Source: Bacteroidetes bacterium GWC2_46_850 (GTDB lineage: Bacteria; Bacteroidota; Bacteroidia; Bacteroidales; Dysgonomonadaceae). From it: a stretch of 64,000 bases of DNA. The position numbers were made by a program, and so were the translations under genes. Below, in pieces: positions 46,296-53,655 of this stretch. Every line of letters starts with the position of its first letter. Position 1 is the stretch's first letter. The stretch spans positions 62,001 to 126,000 of the forward strand of contig MENQ01000016.1 of the NCBI GenBank assembly GCA_001768325.1, written 5' to 3'. The notes beneath the pieces were generated by a model. It was not told the DNA's origin, made no database searches, and saw only the letters and a list, made by a program, of their open reading frames with translations.

Positions 46296-49271
46296 ATGAC
46301 CGATTTAAAAAAAATCCGTGTCTACCTGTTGAGGTCAGAACCAGATAACAATCTACTCCACTGCGTGACCAAAGATATTCCCCGGAACGAAATAACCATA
46401 AAATATAAGACAACAGCTGGAAACAGCGATGTTGTCGGTTCTATGGAAGTGTTCAGGGAAGGGGCACAACTAAATCTGATCGACTGTATAACAGACAAAG
46501 AAGGTTTTGTCATCCCCCAATATATCATTCTCGAACCCGATTATCTGATCGATGCCTCTGCCATGGCGGAGTGCTTTCAGGATTATGCTATCTCTCCCCT
46601 TCATTATTTTCGCAACAGACTGGAGGAGAAGGAGAACCGATCCTATCTGTTACTGGGTAATCTGGCCAATTTTTTTCTGGATGAACTGGTATTTGCCGAT
46701 GATCCGGCTGAAGTTTCTTTTGGGGATGTCTTTTTGCACTCTTTCAGACAATCTCCCTTTGAATATGCCAGCTGTCAGGATATACGTTCCGACAGCGACT
46801 TCCGAGCGTTTATGCTAAAAGCGAAAGATCAGTTTGAACAGATACGTCGGGTCATTCTGGAGGATTTTCCGAAGCAGGGAATCGATATCCATCATTGCAC
46901 GCTGGAGCCTTCGTTCTTCAGTGAGAAATTCGGATTTCAGGGACGTCTCGATTTGCTGCATATGCCTTCGTACAGTGTAGAGGCAAAGATCGTTGAACTG
47001 AAGTCGGGGAGGCTCCCATTTCCCGCGTATGACAGCAATAAGGTTGCCCTCAACCACGCGGTGCAGGCCACCGTGTATAAAATGATGGTGGAGGGTGTAT
47101 TCGGTAAAGATCTGCATCGTACGGAAGCAGCCATACTTTATTCGGCAGGCAATAAGCCGGGTGAAAACCTGCGCTATCCGGTTGAAGACAGTGAACTGAA
47201 AAGAAGGATTATCCACGTCAGAAACCAGATCGTAGCCATCGAGCAAAGTATCATCCATGGCGATAACAATCAGGTGGAAAAGTTGTTTGAAATGCTGTTT
47301 CGTTCCGTCAGTCCGTCTCAAAAGGTTCCCGGTTTTTACTTGCGGAAGATCGAATACCTCCGCACCATCCTGTCGCAATGCACCGATCTGGAAAAAACAT
47401 GGTTTTACCGATACATCCGTTTTATTTCGGGTGAGCTCTCTCTGCAGAAGCTCGGCAATAATGATACCACGTCACCCAATGGCCTTGCGTCACTTTGGAA
47501 CAGTAGTTTTGACGAACGCTCTGCTTCTTTGGATGTGTTGTTCAGTCTCTCCATCGTGGAAATCGATGATTCGGGCAACGAGCGGACTATTATTTTTGCG
47601 CGGGATGAAAACGATCATGGTGTCGTCAATTTTCGTGAGGGGGATATCTGCATCGTTTATCCCCGAAGTGATGTAAACGATACGGTGTTGAACCGGCAAA
47701 TCCTGAAGGGTACCCTCGTACGGATGACCAAAAAGCTGGTGGAGGTACGTTTCCGTTATAAACAAAAAAACAGGCAATTTTATGCGGATCACCCTCTTTG
47801 GGCCATTGAACATGACACGCTGGACAGCGCCTTCAACAACATGTTCAAGGGTATCTTCTCATTTCTCACAGCATCGAAGCAAAAAAGAGAAACGCTTCTG
47901 GGACAGAAGGCGCCCGGAGTAAAGATACCGGATAAAAAACAGAAGAGTGTTCCACCCGGTGACATCATTGACAAAGTGATGGACTCCGAAGATTATTTTC
48001 TGATTGTCGGCCCGCCGGGAACAGGAAAAACATCGATTTATGCCCGCCGATTAATTGAGGAGTACTACAACCGGCCTGATACAAACATCCTGGTACTGGC
48101 CTATACCAATCGCGCCGTAGATGAACTTTGCGATGCCATCAATGCAGCCTTCGGATGTAGCGATGGATCATGTGACACCTATATCAGGGTGGGTTCGGAA
48201 CTTTCATGTGCTATGCAATACCGACATCGGTTGCTGCAAAGGATATCGGAAAAAGCGAACAGCAGGGAATCCCTCCGTGGTGAGATACACAGGACACGCA
48301 TCTATGTCTCTACGCTCGCATCCATTACGGGAAGGATGGAACTCTTCACGCTCAAGCATTTTCACGTGGCCATCATCGATGAAGCGTCACAAATCCTGGA
48401 ACCACAGATTATCGGGCTACTGCCCCGCTTCGACAAGTTCGTCATGATAGGTGATCACAACCAGCTCGCCACCATCGTGTTACAGGATCCGTTACTCTCA
48501 GAAACAGGAGAATCCCTGTTGCGTGAAGCCGGCATCCTTAACTGTCGCGATTCACTGTTCGAACGGCTGCTTCGTCAATGTAGCGAGAAAGGGTGGCAAC
48601 ACGCTTACGCGCAGCTCACCCTGCAAGGGAGGATGCATGAGGATATCGCCCGGTTTCCGGCTACCTGGTTCTACTCGGGGGGACTACTCCCCGCAAGTGA
48701 ATGGCAATCGTCGGAATGGAACTTAACCTGTACATCCGATCATCTGATGGAGCGTTGTGTAGCAACTGAGAGAACTGTTTTCTTTTCCACGGAGAAGATC
48801 AACCAGACCTCTTCCTCCAGCAAGCTCAACGAGACAGAAGCCACGGTGATTGTGGAGCTGTTACTGTCTATTAGGAAAATATATGAAGAAAATGGTATCC
48901 AATTTGATCCAGACAGTGTAGGCATCATCGCACCCTACCGGAATCAAATTGCGCTGATCAGACACAAACTGTCAGAGTCGGATTTGCAGGATAGTGAAAA
49001 AATAATGATCGACACCGTCGAGCGGTTTCAGGGGAGCCAGCGCGATGTGATCATCCTTTCCTTTTGTGTTAACAATCCCGGTCAGTTGGATTATCTCACA
49101 AACCTGAATCCCGACGGTACGGTAGACAGGAAACTGAATGTGGCCATTACCCGTGCCCGGCAGCAATTATTTCTTATCGGCAATGCCGGTATCCTGCAGT
49201 CACATCCGGTTTATGCCACCCTGCTGCATCATTACAGGGATCGCATGATTGAACTGGAAGCAGGTTATTAA
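46296..49271 (+). CDS. Dna2-like SF1B helicase with N-terminal PD-(D/E)XK nuclease
   Basis: This 991-residue cytoplasmic protein fuses a Cas4/Dna2-type nuclease to a UPF1-like helicase. Nuclease: GRLDLL (Asp219) and VELKSGR (Glu234, Lys236), with VALNHAVQATVYKMM as the QxxxY-like motif near residue 250. Helicase: Walker A GPPGTGKTS (572-579), LAYTNRAVDELCDAI, Walker B IIDEAS (Asp695), MIGDHNQLATIVL, GRMHEDIARFP, VERFQGSQRDVIILSFC and NVAITRARQQLFLIGN. The Dna2/Cas4 iron-sulfur cysteine set is not obvious, so the cluster may be absent. The likely role is DNA end or flap processing in replication or repair. It is 8 bp from dgkA. Confidence 0.85.
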   Translation: MTDLKKIRVYLLRSEPDNNLLHCVTKDIPRNEITIKYKTTAGNSDVVGSMEVFREGAQLNLIDCITDKEGFVIPQYIILEPDYLIDASAMAECFQDYAISPLHYFRNRLEEKENRSYLLLGNLANFFLDELVFADDPAEVSFGDVFLHSFRQSPFEYASCQDIRSDSDFRAFMLKAKDQFEQIRRVILEDFPKQGIDIHHCTLEPSFFSEKFGFQGRLDLLHMPSYSVEAKIVELKSGRLPFPAYDSNKVALNHAVQATVYKMMVEGVFGKDLHRTEAAILYSAGNKPGENLRYPVEDSELKRRIIHVRNQIVAIEQSIIHGDNNQVEKLFEMLFRSVSPSQKVPGFYLRKIEYLRTILSQCTDLEKTWFYRYIRFISGELSLQKLGNNDTTSPNGLASLWNSSFDERSASLDVLFSLSIVEIDDSGNERTIIFARDENDHGVVNFREGDICIVYPRSDVNDTVLNRQILKGTLVRMTKKLVEVRFRYKQKNRQFYADHPLWAIEHDTLDSAFNNMFKGIFSFLTASKQKRETLLGQKAPGVKIPDKKQKSVPPGDIIDKVMDSEDYFLIVGPPGTGKTSIYARRLIEEYYNRPDTNILVLAYTNRAVDELCDAINAAFGCSDGSCDTYIRVGSELSCAMQYRHRLLQRISEKANSRESLRGEIHRTRIYVSTLASITGRMELFTLKHFHVAIIDEASQILEPQIIGLLPRFDKFVMIGDHNQLATIVLQDPLLSETGESLLREAGILNCRDSLFERLLRQCSEKGWQHAYAQLTLQGRMHEDIARFPATWFYSGGLLPASEWQSSEWNLTCTSDHLMERCVATERTVFFSTEKINQTSSSSKLNETEATVIVELLLSIRKIYEENGIQFDPDSVGIIAPYRNQIALIRHKLSESDLQDSEKIMIDTVERFQGSQRDVIILSFCVNNPGQLDYLTNLNPDGTVDRKLNVAITRARQQLFLIGNAGILQSHPVYATLLHHYRDRMIELEAGY

Positions 49272-49325
49272 TCGAAAAAAAACGAAGTTATTTGCCACAT
49301 TTTTTTTTATTATCACAATATTTTG

Positions 49326-49333
49326 TATTTTTG
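49326..49333 (+). promoter_or_regulatory. Candidate -7 element of tRNA-Gln
   Basis: TATTTTTG fits TAnnTTTG and lies 17 bases before the mature 5' end of the tRNA. The -33 position is a T-run without a clear TTG, so only the -7 element is supported. Confidence 0.5.
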
Positions 49334-49350
49334 CACTCTCAAACAGACAA

Positions 49351-49421
49351 TGTCTTATGGTGTAATGGTAGCACAACAGATTCTGGGCCTGTTTGTCTAG
49401 GTTCGAATCCTAGTAAGACAA
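49351..49421 (+). tRNA. tRNA-Gln(CTG)
   Basis: The cloverleaf folds as follows: acceptor TGTCTTA/TAAGACA with discriminator A at 49421, and D-stem GTGT/GCAC with loop AATGGTA. The anticodon arm is ACAGA-TTCTGGG-CCTGT, the variable loop TTGT, and the T-arm CTAGG-TTCGAAT-CCTAG. The anticodon at 49383-49385 is CTG, reading CAG (Gln). The pair 31-39 closing the anticodon loop is an A-C mismatch. CCA is not encoded (CT follows). The mismatch and the G-rich 3' side of the loop are unusual; an alternative GGG anticodon gives a much worse stem and is rejected. Confidence 0.88.
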
Positions 49422-49461
49422 CTAATTTACTCTAAATCAATAACTTGCACAACACAAAAGG

Positions 49462-49498
49462 ATGTCGGACTGATTTATCATTGGTCCGACATTTTTTT
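49462..49498 (+). terminator. Rho-independent terminator after tRNA-Gln
   Basis: ATGTCGGAC (49462-49470) pairs perfectly with GTCCGACAT (49484-49492), 9 bp with a 13-base loop, followed by a run of T to 49498. On the other strand it ends in a shorter T-run, so it may also terminate the convergent DUF4153 gene. Confidence 0.85.
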
Positions 49499-49520
49499 GT
49501 ATAAAACGCACCACACCAGT

Positions 49521-50780
49521 TTATCTCCATCCGAAAATCAGGGGAAAGAAGAACGTGACCGAAAGCGTCCATGCAACATATAGCGGGAGGTACCCGGCGA
49601 TGGTCTGCTCCACACTTTTCATCTCCTTACCTTTCCATACAACCTTGAAAAGCGTGATCGTGATCAGCACAAGATGCACAAATATCAGGAGATTGGAGCC
49701 CAGCACGGCAGTCCGGTTGGGTGTGAATCCGAACTCTCCCACCCTGTAAATGATGGCAGAAAGCGCTACCAGATCGATCGCCAGCGTCAGGAGGGATAGC
49801 ATAAAAAGTACCCATTCACTGAAACGATGCTTTTTATGGGTTGATGTGCCTACAACCGAAAAAACGACAATTGCCATGACACCCAGAAGCATCAGGTTGA
49901 ATACAAGCAGAAAATCCCGGTCGTTGTAAGGATCTTTTCCTGTGACAAACATAAATACCAGATAGACCGACAGCGTGATCAGCACCAGCGGGCTGAAAAT
50001 TCGTGCAATAATCGGTGCCAGTTTATCGGTAATCACGGGGAAGTTTCTGATAACATAGGAGGCCACGATGGGTGATGCAACCAATCCGATGATTGCAATA
50101 TTCTCCATATAGAAGTGCTCGATATGCAGGTCGATCGCAGAAAACAGACCAATGGTCACGGCAGTGAGAACCCCTCCCCCAATCAGGATCAGGAGAGTCA
50201 GGATGGCGAGATCTCCGTTGTATTTGAGGTAATCTATTCTTTTCGACCGCTCTTTCAGGTCAAAGTCGATAAAAATCACGCCATAGAGAAACCACAAGAA
50301 CAAAGGCAAATGCAAATAAGCCAGATTGATTGAATCGCTTTTCTCACCTGCAGGCAGCAGGTTGACGTACAAGGCCGACAACGTAAATATAGACAGCGAT
50401 ATAATTAGATTTTTAAGGTTGATACGGCTTTTCGTGAGAAAAGCGTAGGTAGACAATCCCAGGAAAACAATGATTCCGCCATTTTTTATGTAGTAATCAT
50501 ACTCATCCGGATCAAAACCGGCCAGGAGGGGAATCTTGATCAAAAAGCCGGCCATCACACAGGAAATGATCAAAAAAAGGAGATCGCTTTTCAGTACCTT
50601 CCGGCCGGGTTCAGCCTGATGATCGAACGCCAGCCTGGCTCTCCAGATGTCAGCCATTGGCAGAGCGGCAATATCTGGATAGATGGCAAAGAATGATTGC
50701 TCAAAACGCTTTTTATCGGACCGGTAGAGTTTTTCAAGTTTACCGGGATAATTCAGATTTTCTTTGATTGCTGTTTCCAT
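49521..50780 (-). CDS. DUF4153 polytopic membrane protein
   Basis: This 419-residue protein has a roughly 65-residue cytoplasmic N-terminus (YPGKLEKLYRSDKKRFEQSFF, WRARLAFDH) and about ten hydrophobic helices, for example LLFLIISCVMAGFLIKIP, NLIISLSIFTLSALYVNLL and LPLFLWFLYGVIF. The sequence pattern KKRFEQSF-ALPMADIWRARL and the helix layout fit DUF4153. The function is unknown to me. It lies 71 bp downstream of the winged-helix gene on the same strand, so the regulator, the 203-residue membrane protein and this gene probably form one transcript. Its 3' end faces the tRNA terminator. Confidence 0.75.
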   Translation of the reverse strand: METAIKENLNYPGKLEKLYRSDKKRFEQSFFAIYPDIAALPMADIWRARLAFDHQAEPGRKVLKSDLLFLIISCVMAGFLIKIPLLAGFDPDEYDYYIKNGGIIVFLGLSTYAFLTKSRINLKNLIISLSIFTLSALYVNLLPAGEKSDSINLAYLHLPLFLWFLYGVIFIDFDLKERSKRIDYLKYNGDLAILTLLILIGGGVLTAVTIGLFSAIDLHIEHFYMENIAIIGLVASPIVASYVIRNFPVITDKLAPIIARIFSPLVLITLSVYLVFMFVTGKDPYNDRDFLLVFNLMLLGVMAIVVFSVVGTSTHKKHRFSEWVLFMLSLLTLAIDLVALSAIIYRVGEFGFTPNRTAVLGSNLLIFVHLVLITITLFKVVWKGKEMKSVEQTIAGYLPLYVAWTLSVTFFFPLIFGWR

Positions 50781-50851
50781 ACTGTATAAAAATTACATGC
50801 TTTAAATTGATTACGGGACCGGGAATGACATAAACAGAAATAGGTTTTTAT

Positions 50852-51145
50852 TTACCGAAGAAGCTTCTCTATCGCGCCGATATGTTTTCTGAATGCCTTT
50901 TTTCCTTTGGCTGTGGCAGCGTAAGATGTGTTTGGTTTACGCTCCAGAAAGGATTTGCTGAAGGAGATATATTCACTTTTTTCCAGTGACTTGAGGTGAC
51001 TCGCCAGATTACCATCGGTCACTCCCAGCAGATCCTTCAGCGTATTAAAGTCCAGCTGGTCATTCACCATCAGTGCCGACATGATACCCAGCCGGATTCT
51101 GTTTTCGAATGCCTTGTCCAAATCTTTTAAAAACTCTTTCACCAC
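50852..51145 (-). CDS. Winged-helix transcriptional regulator (HTH_34/ArsR-like)
   Basis: This 97-residue protein starts at a GTG that directly follows the stop of the membrane-protein gene (TAAGTG), with an AAAGGA ribosome site just upstream. The fold is a single winged helix: ENRIRLGIMSALMVNDQLDFNTLKDLLGVTDGNLASHLKSLEKSEYI (helices 1-3) and a wing FLERKPNTSYAATAKGKKAFRKH. The pattern TDGNLASHLKSLE is typical of the PadR/ArsR-related HTH_34 family that usually represses its own operon with a membrane partner. No metal-binding Cys is present. The inverted repeat at 51761-51783 is the likely target. Confidence 0.9.
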   Translation of the reverse strand: MVKEFLKDLDKAFENRIRLGIMSALMVNDQLDFNTLKDLLGVTDGNLASHLKSLEKSEYISFSKSFLERKPNTSYAATAKGKKAFRKHIGAIEKLLR

Positions 51146-51757
51146 TTATCCTTTCCGCTGAATCAGCATACCGTAAATCATCTGTACCACACCGAAACCC
51201 AGCATCCACAGGTATAGGCTCCGGTCGATAAAGAGGAACGCCACAAGACCCAATAGAATCTCTGCGATTCCAAGATACCGAATATGACTAAACGTGTAAT
51301 GGCTGCCATTGACCAGCGCCAGGCCATAAAAGATCAAAGTCAACGGGAGAACAAGACCCACATATCCTTTGAATAGAAGTATCAGACAAAGGATGCCACC
51401 GGTTGTCAATGGAATCAGCAAATTGATCAACAGTCGCTTCGCCTGATTATCCCATACACGCTGGCCCTCCTTTCTGCTCTTTCTGCCGGTGAACCAGAGG
51501 GCACTGACAACCGATAACAACAGCGTGCCCAACGCAATCAGCAACAAACTGCTTAGATTTTTCAGATCGACCGGCATCGCTTCATACACCAGATAATCAT
51601 GATGCCTGAAAACCAGTTGATGAGCCAGCAGGGCTCCAGCAAGGGCGATTAATCCTGTCGACACACCCGAAAGGCCACTGAGGGAGATGAACCGGGCACT
51701 GCGACTCATGATCTTTCTGATCTCACTCAGGTCATTTAAATATTTCTCTTTTTCCAT
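51146..51757 (-). CDS. Small polytopic membrane protein co-transcribed with winged-helix regulator
   Basis: This 203-residue protein starts at ATG 51757 (EKEKYLNDLSEIRKIMSRSARF). Its cytoplasmic N-terminal helix is followed by about six hydrophobic stretches, including LSGVSTGLIALAGALLAHQL, LSSLLLIALGTLLLSVVSALWF and IAEILLGLVAFLFIDRSLYLW. This layout (LSEIRKIMxxSxRFISLSGxSG) recurs next to HTH_34 regulators in Bacteroidota by my recollection, but has no known function. The stop abuts the regulator start, showing tight coupling. A longer in-frame start at 51790 lies within the promoter and is rejected. Confidence 0.75.
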   Translation of the reverse strand: MEKEKYLNDLSEIRKIMSRSARFISLSGLSGVSTGLIALAGALLAHQLVFRHHDYLVYEAMPVDLKNLSSLLLIALGTLLLSVVSALWFTGRKSRKEGQRVWDNQAKRLLINLLIPLTTGGILCLILLFKGYVGLVLPLTLIFYGLALVNGSHYTFSHIRYLGIAEILLGLVAFLFIDRSLYLWMLGFGVVQMIYGMLIQRKG

Positions 51758-51760
51758 TTG

Positions 51761-51783
51761 AAAGTACTTTGTAATGCAAAGTA
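51761..51783 (-). promoter_or_regulatory. Inverted repeat over promoter, likely winged-helix operator
   Basis: TACTTTG (51765-51771) pairs perfectly with CAAAGTA (51777-51783) over a 5-bp spacer, and AAAGTACTTT (51761-51770) is itself a perfect palindrome. The site covers the -7 element and transcription start of the membrane-protein/regulator operon, the expected place for repression by the encoded winged-helix protein. Confidence 0.55.
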
Positions 51784-51807
51784 ATATCAAAAAAAATTAG
51801 TTTGCAA
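51777..51807 (-). promoter_or_regulatory. Promoter of the membrane protein/winged-helix/DUF4153 operon
   Basis: On the minus strand, TTG (51805-51807) is followed after 20 bp by TTACTTTG (51777-51784), one mismatch from TAnnTTTG. Transcription would begin near 51771, about 14 bases before the ATG at 51757. Confidence 0.5.
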
Positions 51808-51924
51808 GTTTTTATCCAAAAATATTCAATCTCTTTCTGATTTATATTGATTTGATATAGGGTTGCGGGTAAGGAAGATAGTGTTAATTACTAAAAAAGA
51901 CACATTTAATCACACAAATTATCT

Positions 51925-51932
51925 TATTTTTG
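51925..51932 (+). promoter_or_regulatory. -7 element of the DUF6377 regulator gene
   Basis: TATTTTTG matches TAnnTTTG exactly and lies 27 bases before the GTG start at 51960. Because it contains the TTG at 51930, that TTG cannot be the translation start. The -33 position shows TTT only. Confidence 0.5.
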
Positions 51933-51959
51933 TACATAATTAAATGCGTATTATCTACT

Positions 51960-53558
51960 GTGAAATATCCCTTGCTGGCCATATTTGTCATTTTTCTTCC
52001 AAGCTCCTTATTTAGCTTAGAAAATAAATCAGATTCGTTACTCAAAGAGTTGGATAGGGTCATTGAAAAACGTGCTATCTTTTTGGAGATGAAAGAGGTC
52101 GGAATTTCAGACCTCAAACAAAAAAAGCAACAACTCAGGAAGCAGGAAGATATCATTGATATCAATAGGGAGATCATCAATCAGTACAATAGTTTCATTT
52201 GTGACTCAGCCGAGTTTTATATCAAGGAAAACCTGACACTTGCCCGGCAATCAGACAAAAAGGACATCATTACTGAATCCTTGTTGCATCTTTCTTATGT
52301 CTATTCACTTTCAGGTCTTTTCTTTCAGGCATCTGAGATTTTCGAGTCACTTGATTATGAGCATCTCCCTGACCATTACAAAGCATGGTATTGCTGGAAC
52401 TATATCCGGTATTTTGAAAATCTGATTGTCTACATCAATGATCCGAGATATTCTTATCCCTATGAGATAAAGAAGGAAGAATGGAGAGACAGGGTAATGA
52501 GTCTGTTAAGTGAACAATCGGAAGAGTATAGAAAAGAACTTACCCATAAGTTACAGTTGTCCGGTCAGTTTTCTGACGCAGAGGAAATATTGAACTCAAT
52601 CTTCGAACACCAGCAACCCCACACGCACCAATATGCCATGGCTGCCATGAATCTGGCAAAACACTACGCAAAGACCAATGAAACAGAAAAAGAAACCTAT
52701 TATTTAATTTTAGCAGCTATTTCAGACGTCGAGTTGGCTGTGAAAGAGAATGAAGCGCTTTTGTCTCTTGCGGTGAAACTATACCATAGCGGAGATGTGG
52801 ACAGAGCGTACAACTACATCAGGGTAGCCCTTGACGATGCCCTTTTCTACAATGCACGTTTTAAGAATTCGGTCATCTCACGCATACAACCCATTATTGA
52901 GGATACTTATTTACAGAAGATACACTCACAACAGAAAAATTTAAGGCTATATTCGATCGTTACAAGCCTGTTTGTAATTTTTCTCATCATCACCCTGTCC
53001 TATCTGTACATACAGATTAAAGCCGTTTCAAAGGCAAAAAAAGAGCTCCGAATGATGAACGATGATCTTGTTAAGCTGAACAAGAAACTGGATGAAGCCA
53101 ATATCGTGAAAGAACATTATATTGGATACTTTATGAATCAATGTTCAGTTTATGTCAACAAGCTTCATAAATATCGGAAAAATGTAAACCTGAACATCAA
53201 GACTGGGCAAATGGGAAATCTTCATAAGTTTTCCCCGGATGAAATGGAATATGACATCAATGAACTGCATACGAATTTCGACAAAACTTTTCTGGCACTC
53301 TATCCGAATTTTGTAACAGAATTCAACTCTTTACTCAGATCCAATGAACAATATAACCTCGAACGGGGTGAATTAAACAATGAACTCCGCATATTTGCCC
53401 TGATCAAATTAGGAATTACCGATGTAAAACAGATCGCAGATTTTCTGCATTATTCTGTGCAGACGGTATACAATTATAAAAGTAAAGTAAAGACAAAAGC
53501 ACTGGTAGAGAGCGATCAATTTGAGGAAGAGGTAATTAAAATCGGAAGCATCAAGTAG
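51960..53558 (+). CDS. DUF6377 membrane-anchored regulator with C-terminal HTH
   Basis: This 532-residue protein starts at GTG 51960, chosen because the only longer start (TTG 51930) overlaps the promoter. An N-terminal signal (KYPLLAIFVIFLPSSLFS) leads to a periplasmic helical TPR-like region (about 60-310: LLHLSYVYSLSGLFFQASEIF, AAMNLAKHYAKTNETEKETYYL). A membrane helix follows at about 328-350 (IVTSLFVIFLIITLSYLYI), then a coiled coil (KAKKELRMMNDDLVKLNKKLDEA). The cytoplasmic DUF6377 region ends in a LuxR-like HTH (ALIKLGITDVKQIADFLHYSVQTVYNYKSKVK). Such proteins sense periplasmic signals and are often found near glycan loci. It faces the mannoside island and may control it. Confidence 0.88.
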   Translation: MKYPLLAIFVIFLPSSLFSLENKSDSLLKELDRVIEKRAIFLEMKEVGISDLKQKKQQLRKQEDIIDINREIINQYNSFICDSAEFYIKENLTLARQSDKKDIITESLLHLSYVYSLSGLFFQASEIFESLDYEHLPDHYKAWYCWNYIRYFENLIVYINDPRYSYPYEIKKEEWRDRVMSLLSEQSEEYRKELTHKLQLSGQFSDAEEILNSIFEHQQPHTHQYAMAAMNLAKHYAKTNETEKETYYLILAAISDVELAVKENEALLSLAVKLYHSGDVDRAYNYIRVALDDALFYNARFKNSVISRIQPIIEDTYLQKIHSQQKNLRLYSIVTSLFVIFLIITLSYLYIQIKAVSKAKKELRMMNDDLVKLNKKLDEANIVKEHYIGYFMNQCSVYVNKLHKYRKNVNLNIKTGQMGNLHKFSPDEMEYDINELHTNFDKTFLALYPNFVTEFNSLLRSNEQYNLERGELNNELRIFALIKLGITDVKQIADFLHYSVQTVYNYKSKVKTKALVESDQFEEEVIKIGSIK

Positions 53559-53607
53559 TTCACAATCATCATGATCACAAAATCTATTGCTGCTCCCGAT
53601 TTAAATT

Positions 53608-53633
53608 GGCTTTTAAGAGCCTGTTGAAGGCTC
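53608..53633. repeat. Overlapping hairpins between convergent regulator and GH2 genes
   Basis: GAGCC (53617-53621) pairs with GGCTC (53629-53633) over 7 bases, and GGCT (53608-53611) can instead pair with AGCC (53618-53621). Neither is followed by a clear T-run, so a weak terminator in the 97-bp convergent gap is only a possibility. Confidence 0.3.
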
Positions 53634-53655
53634 GGCACCAACAAAACATTATTGT

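Noticed and set aside
49351-49421. Reading the tRNA as tRNA-Pro(GGG)
   Set aside because: Shifting the anticodon loop to place GGG at 34-36 leaves a stem with a mismatch and several G-T pairs, and the D-arm and loop follow the Gln pattern.
51930-51959. TTG start for the DUF6377 regulator
   Set aside because: The TTG is part of the TATTTTTG promoter element, so it would not be transcribed.
53608-53633. Strong terminator between the DUF6377 and GH2 genes
   Set aside because: The hairpins are short and neither strand shows a proper T-run after them, so the site is listed only as a weak repeat.
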